From Nectonema munidae (Eukaryota > Nematomorpha > Nectonematoida > Nectonematidae), in contig JAUIRK010000699.1 in the NCBI GenBank assembly GCA_030549495.1, positions 29,420-93,419 on the forward strand: DNA of 64,000 nt. The letters run 5' to 3'. A program made the translations under genes and the position numbers. Shown here piece by piece: positions 38,001-48,412 of this stretch; position 1 is the first letter of the stretch, and each line of letters begins with the position of its first letter. The notes beneath the pieces are model-generated. The model worked only from the letters and a program-made list of their open reading frames with translations. It was not told the origin of the DNA and ran no database searches.

Positions 38001-41000
38001 AGTAGAATAGGAAAAATGTATACTTAATTTGTTCCAAACGATTTTACATTTGTAGGATCAAAGAAAATGGGAGAGAAAATAGGCGTGCAATAAAAAATTA
38101 AGAATATGAGGCATTATGACAGTATGCCCTTAAAACAGTGATTACAGGCGCAATGCTGAAAGCGTGAGTGAGTCGATCGTCCGCGCAAACGAGTTCATAG
38201 CAGAACTTCAAGGCTTTTTCACGCAGATAAGGATTATGGAAGTTGTCATAAAAGTTCAGGACTTTTGAAATGAGTTTGTAAGTCAGAGTGCACGGCCGAT
38301 ACACGTCAGCTGGGCAGTAATAGTTCTTGATTGACTTCCAATCAACTTTATCATATGGAACTCCGATATCATCATATAACTCCTAAGATATAAAAGGCAG
38401 TACTAAATTAACAACAGCGTGCGGTTTAAAACATTCGATATGAAATGCATAATTTCCAGGTAGTAAATTAAAATAGTAAAATAACTTAAATGATGTTCTG
38501 GAATAGTGTGAAAAGCGTCTGCTTAAGGTGAACTCATTGAAAAAAGGAGAGGATCAAGAGAAGGATGGCGGAGGCATCAAATGTGTTAAAAATTTATCTA
38601 GAGCAGGGATGTCCAAACTATTTCTCTGATTGGCGAATTTCACACTAAAAGTGCCTTAACTGGGCTTAAATTATGGAGGTAGTATTTTTTGAAAAGACCA
38701 AAATGAAAAATTCAAAAACAAAAACTAAAAAATTTATTAAAATTGATGCGATTTTTGACATTACCTTTCTTCTACTATTTTCTTTCAGTTCCGTCAACAT
38801 ATCTAAATATATTTTATTTTTTCAGTTATTTTATATAAAAATCAGGAGTTTTGAATATCAAACAAAATTTGTAATAAAATATGGGTTACTAATAAATCGA
38901 AGTAAAAAATATCAGGCACAAGAAAGAACATGTTCAACGCATGCAACCAATGAAAAAGAAATTAAAATGATTTTCGCAAAAGGAAATATAAATTACTTCT
39001 GTCAAACCGCAAATAAAATATGTGTGCCATAAACTCTTATCATTCGACACACAAATATAAAAATTGATGGGAGCATTAGGTAAAAGGATTTATAAAAAGA
39101 TTTATTGAGCGGCAGTTGGACATCCCCGATCTAAACCAAAGGTATTTTTAGCATTATTTTTTACCCTGCGAATCTCCAACAAAAGTTTTTTATCCTGGCA
39201 TGAAATTTTAAATTCGTAGGCTTGGAGAATGCTAATAGGCAGATAAATAGCTCTAGAATGAATCCATAGCTTGCTTGGATGAACAAACAAGGAGGAAGGA
39301 AGAATCCATGCTTCAGGAAAATAGGAATTTATGCCTTGCCAAGAATGCAGATCTAGAATGGACATTAAAACTTTTGCCCATGGAGGCAGTCCCAATGGAC
39401 CTTTGAAAAGCTTGATAAGCTTTATGCAATCTTTCAAGTCTTCATCTTCAGCACTGACTCCGAGTAAGCGCATCACAACGTAGTTCAGACAAGTTCCAAG
39501 AAGAGTCGCGTGTGATTGAATATGCAGTCCCCAGCCACCATCAGGGGTTTTCACAGATCTATTGAAAAAGGACAGAAGTAGAGCAGCGTGTTTTATTAAT
39601 TTCATTCTAAGTGTCATTTAAATGAATGCTATAACTAACTTATCACTAGTCTATAGCGATGCAAGTATAATCTTGAGTAATAATTGTGGTGTGTTCATTG
39701 GACAAAAATTCTTTTATAATAAATTTTGAAAATTAAAACTCCCCCTCCCTAATTTTGAGAATGTGCGATAAAAAGGCAAATAAAATTTGGGTAACTATAT
39801 TTAATCGTATACATTATGAAATGACTTAAAATGTTTTTTAAAATATCTCGCATAAAGCCTCCTTTAAAAATTAAAAAAAAATTGTTAAATCAAAAAAAAT
39901 ATATTAAAAATAAATATTTTTTAAAATTTTAAAATATTTAACTAAAATTTAAGTGATTTTAAATAAGTTGATGTAAAAGTTAGAAAAAAATCATTTTATT
40001 TTATTTAAAAAAATCCCATCAAAAATTTCAAATTTTTTTTTTAACAAAAACAATTTTTAAAAAAAGTTTAATGAAATTTTTTCTATTTTTTACAGAAGAG
40101 TTTCCTAAAACTTCATATAGAAATAATATTTCTTTAATGTGTGTGCATGCGCACATGTGTTAGATCCGAAAACTATAATTATATTATAAAAATCTACAAA
40201 TAAATTTAGGGTATTGTAAGGGAGTGGTTTATGTCGCATTGAACTTTTTATGCTGTAAACAATAATAAAAATAATATTTATCTTCAAAAATAAAAAAGCA
40301 AATAAAATTTCGGCAACTATTTTTAATCGTATACACTATGAACTAACTTAAAATTTTGGCGAATAATCCAAAAGTTATAACCAATATAAAAACGAAGGTT
40401 AATTTATAAAAAAAACCGAAAAATAAAACTATTTTATAAATATCTACAAATAAATTTAAGTTCTGATAGTAGAGTGGTTTTATAATTATCTGGGAAATTG
40501 TTACAAATTAAAGGTAAAAATTTGTCAAAATTTAACAAGCTTTAGTTTAAAATTACCAAATATAAAAAATATGCATCCCTCATCTGCTAATTAATGGTAT
40601 GAAGCCCATGGAATATAAAAACAGTAAAATGGCATTTCTCAAGTACATATGATATAAGTAATGTATTCTGAAAGCCCATAAAAATGCTTTAATTTGATAT
40701 ATCGCATGATGCATTTTGTTGAGAAATGTGAAAGTTATACGCGTTTGACTAAGATTTAAGCTAGGAACACTACAAATAAACTAAGCGTACACTAGCCCTA
40801 TAAAATAAATCAGACACGCGTGCTAAAGATGTGGTGAAACGTAAGCGAGATAAGAATTCACTGCGCTCACAAACGCGTAATGCAACATGTGTTAATCTTT
40901 CTTCGCATAATTATGCTCTAAAATCAATCAATAATGTGATTTATTCTTCGCACACTGTCGGTATAAATATAACGAATGCCTTTCGTTAAAAATCAAAAAG

Positions 41001-44000
41001 GTTGTTCTAAACAAAAAAGGAGTCCGCTCCACCCGGTGCAAAGAGTGGTGAAATTAAAAATTCCAAATAAAATTTTTTAATGGGGTGGTATCGCACACGT
41101 GGAAAAAAAGATGCGAAAAACAAGAAGGTTGTATCTAAACTAAATAAAAATTGTTTCAAAATAAAAGTCGGCTACGATTATTATCCAACAAAATTTGTAC
41201 ATTTCAACCAATCATATAGTTTTCATTAAATAAAACTGCAATTTCAAAGTTAAGTGTTTTGAACTTTTATGTAGAATTTTTGGAATGGAGCTTTCAATAT
41301 GTATGTAAAATATTTTTTGAAAATTTTCATTTTAAGTATTGCCATTTTACTAAAATACATAAAAAAAAATGCCATTTTACGATTTACACATTTAAATATA
41401 TAATAAGGTCTGGCAAGTTGTCTCCCCGGAAGTCCTTCCAGATCTCTGATATATAAAGTGTTATGGGTTCAAAACTGTATATTTTAAATTTTCAAGCGAG
41501 CATCTAATATACTTTTTGCAAGTTTTTCAAAAATGTATAGATGGCGTTAAAATAACCAAGTTTATAAATATTTTCTCTTTTCCTATTGATAAAAACTTTT
41601 ATTTCTTCCATATTTTTAAACTGAAATTTACGCATTAATTATTTTGATCTTTGGGTTAGTAAATTATTATATGAATTCAAAAGTTTTTGGAAATTAAGTT
41701 TGAGTAAACGTGTGAACACGATTGTGTTCGGGTAGTAGTCGGGTGAGGGTTAATTTTGGCAAAGTCTTTTTTAACGCTTTCAGCCGATCTACAGACAGCA
41801 ATTGCCAATAACTGTATTTTACTTTTACCGTCAATATGCGCACTCATAGTAGAACACAAACGTACAATTATCTTAATTAAAAGAAAACATGGCTTCTTAC
41901 CCTAAAGCCCTATCCCAAAGAATCGCAAATTTAATTTAAAATAGCATAACTAATAATTTTAGTTTCAAACGTGATTTGTAGAATTACTATTTCAGCGAAT
42001 TTCCTTTCACTAAATCTCTGTCGACGAAGTGTCCCTCCTCCTGCATCCCACTCATTATAACTCTTCTCCTCTCTCTCTAATGAGCAGCATTAGGCAATAA
42101 ATTTATGCCGAATGGAATAGATGTGAATCCATGCAACAAGTATAGCTAAAAATGGGCTAGGATTGTAGAATTTGAGATGAAAGTTGTAAATAGTTAAAAC
42201 CTTAGGTATCGTATGATTTCTGCTTTGTATTCTCTGCTGAATTCGAAGGAGGTAACGTAAGCTGCAAATACAGTGAATGGAAGGAGAAAGAGCGGACCGC
42301 CATAGTCAGTGATCCAAGCGCCATTTTCTGCCTGAATGTGAGTATAGAAGTTTATTGCTTTGTCAAGAGCACCCTCATCTTCTTCTCCTACATCTGAAGG
42401 AATGTCCTGAGTGTAGAAAGTTATCGAAGTAGAACCATGAAAAGAAACACGCTCAAGTTCAAAACAAACCACTTTTCCAATAATTTTGGTGGAAAATTAT
42501 CTCAAATTTATATGTTAATTTTATCTGTAATTTGTTTTCGCATGAAACTATTTAAATTCAAATACATAAAAAAAAGTATCGAGCTTGGTAGAATGATGCA
42601 AAGTCTCTTATGAATTTAAGTCGTAGCACATAAAATGGTTTAGATAGGGCATATTTATACCTAGATTTTACGTGCTCAGTATTTTTTCGAAATATGCAAA
42701 CTTTTAAGGCCGCTATCTACACAAATAGATACGGGTTATATGTTACCCAAAAAGTGTGGAAGCAAGGATTCCATCAAATTCTTCAAACATTCAGGAATTC
42801 ACTTAAGAATCTACTGAACTAACCAATGTTATATTACAAAACATTACTGGGCACCTCTTAATAAATTACTTTTAAAAATTACTGGACACCTTTTAGTAAA
42901 ACTGTAAAAAATATGCAAAAGAACTAATGATCCTTTTGTGTGTAAAAACACATTTCACACTACGCCAAATGTATATTTTTGCACTATGTTTCACAATGTA
43001 ATATATTTTAGCAGCTTTTGTATGCCATCTTGATGCCATAGTTATATAATGGTTGTGTAAAGCTATCTAAGTCCATTCATCTCTACTTGTCAAGATGTCA
43101 CAATCTAGCTTTGAAACGGAGTTCAAATCATATTACATGAGAAATTATTTTATTACTAACCAGAGAATGGAAGACCTGAAAACAGAAAAAGAAGTTTCTA
43201 CCATGTCAGGTCGTCAGCACTATAAAATGTAATATTCTTAAATATGGTGATGTGGTGAAACAGAACTGGAAGATAGTCACCAGAAGAGAGCGCAAACTAC
43301 TATCCCAATATTGAATATACCAGCAACGATCACATTGCTGAAGACAATGGTCATGGCAGGATGCAGAAACATAAATCCCCAAAGTATGCTGACATCACAT
43401 TAGAAGCAGTTGACGTATTCGCGTGTTACCGCTTTGTATGTAAACAAAAAAACATATCAAAAATGCAGGTGTTATTGCGAAGCCTATTCTATCTATTTAA
43501 TTCAACTCTCTTGATTAAGATCTTCTTATCGACATGGAGTCCCTACCACATGGCTAGTTCAAGTGGCTTATAGTGTACCAGTGAAACCTGACAAAGCCTA
43601 ACATTCTAAAGGCACTGTCTTCCAGGAGAGCTGCTTAAGCTGTCTTTCAATTATTGTACATCTTCAAAGAAAGACTTCAATCAAAAATTGTAAGCAAGCA
43701 TGCGAGTCTCAGTTAGATTCGTATAGTAATAGAAAGGCAGAAGAAATAAAGGTGCAGTCAAAGTTGATCGAAATGAACATGAATAGGAGGAAAGATGTGC
43801 TTCTGACACAAAGTATTCTAGGAAACAATTAAACCTCTCATTTGACTGAGTATTGAATGACTCTGAGATCAACACAGAATGTACCATCACACTTCGCCAG
43901 GTTCTTTAGTTTACAATTTTTGGTGGGCAAGGGTTCTTCCCTTGTGACTGCAGCAAAAGCAATGGACAATGGCAGATTAACAGTTGCATGTGTTTTAAAG

Positions 44001-45192
44001 TAAAGAAGCTTACGCCATAACATTTTCACCTGTTGAAATTAGAATTAATGCAGTTCGTACTCAAATTTTTTATTTAAAACTGAAAAAAATTTTAAAAGTT
44101 TCTTAATCTATTTTTTATATCATCATAAATGTCTGAATATTGTTAAGAGTGTATGAAAAATTAAAAACATGGATATTGCAGTCATCCTTCATTGAACTTT
44201 CTTTTGATTCTATCAAAAGTCAGAAGAATTTACCTCTGCCTACGCTTTATAATGAAACCTATCACCAACGAATCGCTCAGCATTCATGTTTCTCACTTTT
44301 CTCTCTAAAGACTCCCTTCTTTTCAAAATTAACAATTGTCTTGCCTTTTGTATCGTCCTTATCATAGAATTTTTACATTTAATTAGAAAATTATTTCTTT
44401 TTATTCCATTTATTTTCTTTTTGTTCAAATGCCAATTTTCAAAAATAGTTAAAAACTTTAGACCTTAATCCTGTTTTGCTTGTAAGCTAGAATTTGCACA
44501 GCTAATGTCAAATTATCCGCAAAGAAAGTAAAAAACAACGCAGAAAATATAGTGAAAATGTTATGTAAAATAGTGATATAATAAATGAGAGGATTAGTTG
44601 CAAACTTTATCATCTAACGAGAGGCTGAAATAGAAGGGAAATAAATGCATCGCAAATTAAATGATAAATGATGTTAGCTTTTAGTGGGCGATAGTTAGTG
44701 TTGTCTAGAATGCGGCCTTCGATCTCACAAGGTCTCGTGTTCGAAGCAAGCATTCCAACACTACTGCTCATAGTTCCACATAAGCTCCTTTGGCTCAAGG
44801 AGCCAACGAATGAGAAATTTATCCTTGGGCATATCACGTTTGAATATACGACATACCAAATGAAGGCCGAGAGCATATTTTACAAAAGCGGGTTGTGTGT
44901 AAGCCTCATCTTTTTCAGGCACGTAAAGCCACTGTTGATGCATGTCATTGATGATGAGCCTCCATTTGGTTAAATCAGTTGCAGCTTCAGTTTTTTTAGG
45001 TCCAAATCGATTCTTTCTCAAACTACTCTGAAACAACAAACATTCTCCAAGATATCTAAAAAAAGCAAATTATTTGGGTAAAACAAATTTCTTATGAATT
45101 TACTTTTGATAGACAAGATTAGTGGTGTGATAAAACACAGCACAAAAAGCTAGTACAAAAACTAGAAAGCAAATCAGCAACAGAATCAACAT
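28811..45192 (-). CDS. Divergent oxidosqualene cyclase (lanosterol synthase family) with N-terminal anchor, 11 exons
   Basis: Family role: cyclisation of 2,3-oxidosqualene to lanosterol or another triterpene at the ER membrane. Exons (high to low): 45192-45104, 45055-44857, 42406-42201, 39558-39165, 38382-38146, 37494-37183, 33468-33226, 32425-32247, 31389-31303, 29226-29059, 29003-28811. All introns are GT-AG, all phases close, and the product is 768 residues (human LSS 732). QW motifs occur throughout ([25 protein letters not shown]). Kept, human numbering in brackets: Y131 (Y98), W225 (W192), H265 (H232), W425 (W387), F484 (F444), D495 (D455), Y544 (Y503), C574 (C533), W622 (W581), F738 (F696). 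Changed: DCTAE is DTSSL (C456T, E459L), W451 is Tyr491, W590 is Phe631. Residues 1-21 form a hydrophobic signal-anchor absent from usual family members. It looks intact, not a pseudogene. Whether it makes lanosterol is open. Confidence 0.93.
29059..29226 (-). CDS. Cyclase exon 10: [11 protein letters not shown]
   Basis: Residues 650-704. Contains [15 protein letters not shown] and TSWALLALM. Donor GA|GTTTGT is weak but is the only choice that keeps frame and family spacing. The following intron is 55 nt. Confidence 0.88.
31303..31389 (-). CDS. Cyclase exon 9: SWGVCFTY
   Basis: Residues 621-648 (87 nt). SWGVCFTY with Trp622 (human W581) is kept. The following GTWFG of the family is AIFFA here, so the conserved Trp590 is Phe. 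Acceptor tttcttag, donor AAG|GTAATT, phase 2. Confidence 0.9.
32247..32425 (-). CDS. Cyclase exon 8: VFADIM and YVEC
   Basis: Residues 561-619. [16 protein letters not shown] keeps Phe562 and Cys574 (human C533, which hydrogen-bonds the catalytic Asp). It ends DGSWE with a split Gly codon (phase 2, donor GG|GTTATT). Confidence 0.92.
33226..33468 (-). CDS. Cyclase exon 7: altered catalytic motif DTSSL
   Basis: Residues 480-560. GFPFST keeps Phe484. The next residues read [18 protein letters not shown] where the family has LDCGWIVSDCTAE. Asp495 (codon 33423-33421) is the equivalent of the epoxide-protonating Asp455. Later STYEVKRG gives Tyr544 (human Y503). The motif lies in one continuous exon, so splicing cannot explain the change. 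Confidence 0.92.
34130..35502 (+). mobile_element. hAT transposase (GTF2IRD2/SCAND3-like) in cyclase intron 6, broken
   Basis: The plus strand encodes in order a '[18 protein letters not shown]' segment (about 34235-34300, the family's 'CTDGA.AMTGK.SG') and [16 protein letters not shown] (34312-34360). [21 protein letters not shown] (34580-34640), [17 protein letters not shown] (34785-34835) and the dimerisation block '[17 protein letters not shown]' (35125-35180) follow. The right end (reverse complement) reads CAAGGGTCGGGAACCTTTTTGAC, a typical hAT terminus, ending at 35502. The left terminus was not found. Several stops and frame changes are present. It lies opposite to the host gene within its 3.7-kb intron. 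Confidence 0.75.
36325..36635. mobile_element. Non-autonomous hAT-type element in cyclase intron 6
   Basis: The left end CAGAGGTTTCTAAATTGGG and the right-end phrase AAAGTTTGGGAAAAGCAG are of the 'CAGTGGTTCTCAAACTT...' hAT type and inverted to each other, though imperfectly. About 310 bp, non-coding. The flanking duplication is not clear. Confidence 0.5.
37183..37494 (-). CDS. Cyclase exon 6: [13 protein letters not shown]
   Basis: Residues 376-479. It has [32 protein letters not shown] with Trp425 (human W387), and ends RYYRHPIK. Donor AAA|GTATGC, phase 0. Confidence 0.93.
38146..38382 (-). CDS. Cyclase exon 5
   Basis: Residues 297-375, from [17 protein letters not shown] to [13 protein letters not shown]. 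Acceptor tatcttag, donor CCT|GTAATC, phase 0. The block matches the YTPH/ADDRFTKSISIGP region of human LSS. Confidence 0.9.
38604..39032. mobile_element. hAT-like end in cyclase intron 4
   Basis: CAGGGATGTCCAAACTATTTC at 38604 resembles hAT (Charlie-like) ends. The partner end is not identified. A 119-codon open frame downstream (38673-39032) has low-complexity, Lys/Phe/Ile-rich composition and no similarity, so I do not call it a gene. Confidence 0.35.
39165..39558 (-). CDS. Cyclase exon 4: PDGGWGLH to WIHSR
   Basis: Residues 166-296. It contains [14 protein letters not shown] (Trp225), HSWQG and [15 protein letters not shown] with His265, the equivalent of His232 in human LSS, which lies in the deprotonation pocket. 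Donor AGG|GTAAAA, phase 0. Confidence 0.93.
39559..42200 (-). other. Cyclase intron 3
   Basis: 2642 nt, AT-rich. Two related 'gcaaataaaatttgg/cggcaactat' segments (39776-39830 and 40297-40350) indicate an internal repeat. No gene seen. Confidence 0.45.
42201..42406 (-). CDS. Cyclase exon 3: first QW motif and DYGGP
   Basis: Residues 97-164. [19 protein letters not shown] holds a QW motif and Tyr131 (human Y98). Acceptor acactcag, donor AAG|GTTTTA, phase 2. Confidence 0.92.
43085..43700 (+). mobile_element. Broken integrase-bearing element (KRBA2-type integrase), in cyclase intron 2
   Basis: The plus strand carries a decayed integrase of the kind domesticated as KRBA2: the segment before the zinc-binding part (about 43100-43270), the HxxTGHGG-like region, the region before the core ([11 protein letters not shown], about 43390-43420), and the core-start region 'DMESLPHG' (about 43530-43555). 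The element belongs to the gypsy/Ginger-like integrase world; which one I cannot say. It is an old, broken fossil with several breaks and without visible ends. Confidence 0.55.
44857..45055 (-). CDS. Cyclase exon 2: N-terminal region
   Basis: Encodes residues 31-96, including the [14 protein letters not shown] block that matches the start of lanosterol synthases, ending YALGLHL. Acceptor ttttttag, donor TTG|GTATGT, phase 0. The intron to exon 1 is only 48 nt. Confidence 0.88.
45104..45192 (-). CDS. Cyclase exon 1: start and hydrophobic anchor
   Basis: ATG at 45192-45190 (G at -3) begins a run of ~20 hydrophobic residues ([20 protein letters not shown]), then HTTNLVYQ. Donor AA|GTAAAT; phase 2 joins exon 2 to form a Lys codon. 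An in-frame stop and an AG acceptor (ttatttttag at about 45241) lie upstream, so a 5' UTR exon is likely. No in-frame ATG precedes the cyclase homology in exon 2, which supports this exon being coding. Confidence 0.7.
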
Positions 45193-45249
45193 CACTCTAA
45201 GCTTGGGAATTGTAGGAATATCAGAATAGAAGAGAAACCTCTAAAAATA

Positions 45250-48200
45250 AAAGTAAGAAGATGAGATTGTATGGAAAAAGTAAAAAAAGTAATGAATCTT
45301 ATTATGAAAGCACAATACATAAGGAGCCCGATTAGTGATGGAAGAGTCTAAGAAAAGAGTACAGCTTGGAAAACATCATCTGCAAAGTGAAGATACTAAG
45401 GTTATTCCTGAGATTAGAAAAATAGCTAAAAGATCGACTGTATTAGTGTACCTCTCAATTTAAGCTCAAGAATTGCATATATGAGAGAGTGGGACTAAAA
45501 TCATCGATTAATCCTTCTACCACAGTGCATGCATCGAAAGGATTTTGTAGCACATGATTTACAAAAAAAGAACTCACAATTTTGAAAATAATGAATGATT
45601 GGAAAAAATCAACAAATCGGCTTATCAGCATTCTTTTAAAAATGCAAGTTTATATGGTCTTCAAAATAATATTGTGGATGTGAGGCATTGATCTACAACT
45701 CTTTTGTATCAATCATTCTTGGGCAAGTGGTCATTTTGCCTTGCCAATAGGAATAAGAAACTTTGACAGTAGGCATAGAGAATGTGATCAATTTAGATCG
45801 CTCCTATGTCAATCACCACACACTAACTCTAAAAATCATTCAAAATATTGTGACAATTTACTGATAAAATATTATTATTTTTAGCTTGTTTGTTAGTTAG
45901 AAAGTAAGCAGGTAGGTTACCTAGTTAGTTAAAATGTGTTGAAGGTACAATTTTTTAACTAAAACATCGCTAGCCTTAAAAATGTTTATAAAGTTAAAGT
46001 TGAAAACCAAAAGTTACTTTTAAGATTTTCCATACTAAATACTATCACGTAAGGGCTAGGGGATTTTTTCTGCTAGATTCTAGAAGGCCATTTCTAATTC
46101 AGCTTTTTCATGGACTCAATTGACGAGATCTGGGTTTAGTGTTTATTGTTATATTTTTTTATTATTGAGAGAGCTGGTGGAATTTTCTAGCCATAAAAAA
46201 ACAATACTCTAAATGAGACCACTTCCGATTTCATCCCAGAGAAATCACACAAGATAAAGTTCTTTAAAAGCAAAAAAGCGTCTGCCTACGTTAAAACCGA
46301 TCATGTGATGTAAGAGAATTGGACTCTTTGACTGAAGAGGGTTTTGGCGCGCCCCTTAAAACAAATATCTCACTAATATACTTATAATTTTGACATCGAT
46401 TACAAAAAATTAAAGTATTGTGATTGTTCTATTGTATCGTTTTACCCTTAAAATAAGCTCATAATAACGTCTATAATTTTCAAATTAATTAAAAATAATA
46501 TTTTTAACTTAAATTTTTGTTCTTTTACTGTTTAACGAAATTATTAGACTAACAAATTGTTAGTATTTTTAGTAGTCATGATTTCTAAAATCTTTTATGA
46601 CTTTTCAATAATCTTCCAATTTTTCTCGGATAAGACTTAGTTCTCTTATCTAATTTCAAAATCAAATCGAGATACAGAAAACCCAGTAGTGTTGTTATTA
46701 AGGAATTTGTATTTAATAACTGTTAGACCGTCTTCATAGTTTACTTTAAGTTATTTTTTGTTTTTCTATTTAGTGAAACAAATATTGGGTTTCAACTTAT
46801 TATTTTCCTTTTTTGAGAATATAAATTTTAATCAAAAATAAATTTTGCGTAATTTATAAAAAAATAAATTCATTGATTGAAAATGGTGACAGTTGAAATA
46901 ATTTAAAGTGTCTTCTTTCCAGGAAAAAATGGCTATACCGCTGTTTTAAGTATTTCAGTATTTATGTATTGTTTTTGTCAGACGTGTATTAATACAAATA
47001 AATAGCGGGCCCTGCAATACATTCACAAAATTTTAGACATTAAGGTTGATTGGTTGAATACTTATCAATCAAATATTATGCAAATTGAGGAATAAATTTG
47101 AAAAGCCAAAATCAACGCTAGAGTGGAAAACAATTGAAGGATGTGCGAATCTGCGATAAATGATGAAGCAACTGCAATGTTTTTACTATTATTTGCAGCA
47201 ACGGAAAAAGAGGTGTGTACACATTTGGGCAAGCTTCACTATCAAGTCTTAACTACATTTACAGGCAGACAGTCTAGCGTTTATCAAATACAGTAAACAA
47301 AGTATGTTACTTTAACGTCATTATCCCACAGAGATTTAGATAAATAGGTAGACAAAGCAGTTTTGTAGCTCAGAAAGTCCTAAAATTTTTGAGTAAGCAA
47401 GTTAACGCTACAAATGTCTGCAACGCTAAAGCAATTTCTTGATAAGTTTATAAACGTGTTATTGGTTGTAGGTGTAATGAAGAGCTTAGCAAAATTTGTG
47501 TTGTCATGATGAAATCGGAAGTCCCTTTTAATTGTGAAGATTTAAACGTTAATATTATTAAAACTTATATATTATAATATTATTTAACACAACTTTTAAA
47601 TTTTACCGATACTCAGGATTTTTTGTGGCGCTTCACTCTTCAGTTTCCAACAAAGAATGTCAATATAACTCTAATTTAGTTAGGTTAATTGATTTTTTAG
47701 CTTTTCTATTAATTAATATATTAATTAATTACAGTTAGTAAAAACTAATACGAAAGGAGCTGATTCCTGTTAATTTCCACATTACAATAGGTTTCACAAA
47801 GTTTTTTTTTGAAATTTTTTACCTCATAAAGTACAAAGACAAGTTTTTAAGTCAATAAAATATCATTTTCAAACTATAGTCATTTTACTCAAAATATTTT
47901 TATTAATCTAATAAAATTTAGGTAACAATTCTTTTTATTTGAAAAACGTCACATTTTTCGTTAGGTAAAAATTTTGTGCAATTATAAAAAAACCTTTTTT
48001 TATTATTAAGTCAAAAATTGTTTGGCCTGGTGCTGATTAGGTTATAAAAATTCAAAAAATGGAAAAAGAATACACTTTCATCTCGTCAAACTCTATGGTT
48101 GAGGATATATATTTGCAGTTGCATTTATTACTCTCTTATTTTATTTATACAAACGTATAACTAAAACGGTATTTGATTCCTTCTGGAAAATTTCTGCAAC

Positions 48201-48351
48201 CATACTCAGAATGGAATGGGAAAACGTGGTAGCGTGCCACACCTAAATGAGACACATAGGATTAAGAAAATGCAAAAAAGTCTCCATAATTGAGGAAAGA
48301 ATGGATGATGATTGTTCTTTCATGAAAGCTACATTAGTTATGAAGTAAAAG
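45250..48351. other. Intergenic region between caspase and cyclase genes
   Basis: About 3.1 kb upstream of the cyclase and downstream of the caspase. It presumably holds the cyclase promoter and a 5' UTR exon, but I cannot place a TATA box or exon with confidence. Otherwise AT-rich with no recognised element. Confidence 0.4.
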
Positions 48352-48357
48352 GTTTAT
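48352..48357 (-). terminator. AATAAA polyadenylation signal of the caspase gene
   Basis: Minus-strand AATAAA about 56 nt after the stop codon at 48413. Confidence 0.5.
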
Positions 48358-48412
48358 TGTAGAAAAAATAAATATTTTTAATAAATCTTGTAAATCTATA
48401 TTGAATAAAAGG

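Noticed and set aside
38673-39032. 119-codon plus-strand gene in cyclase intron 4
   Set aside because: Low-complexity Lys/Phe/Ile-rich composition typical of chance frames in AT-rich DNA, next to a hAT-like end.
40800-41050. Plus-strand promoter with a TATA-like TATAAATA box near 40961
   Set aside because: No coding exon follows, and such boxes are frequent by chance in AT-rich introns.
28811-45192. Cyclase as a pseudogene because DCTAE is lost
   Set aside because: All eleven exons are open, every intron is GT-AG, all phases close and the other active-site residues are kept.
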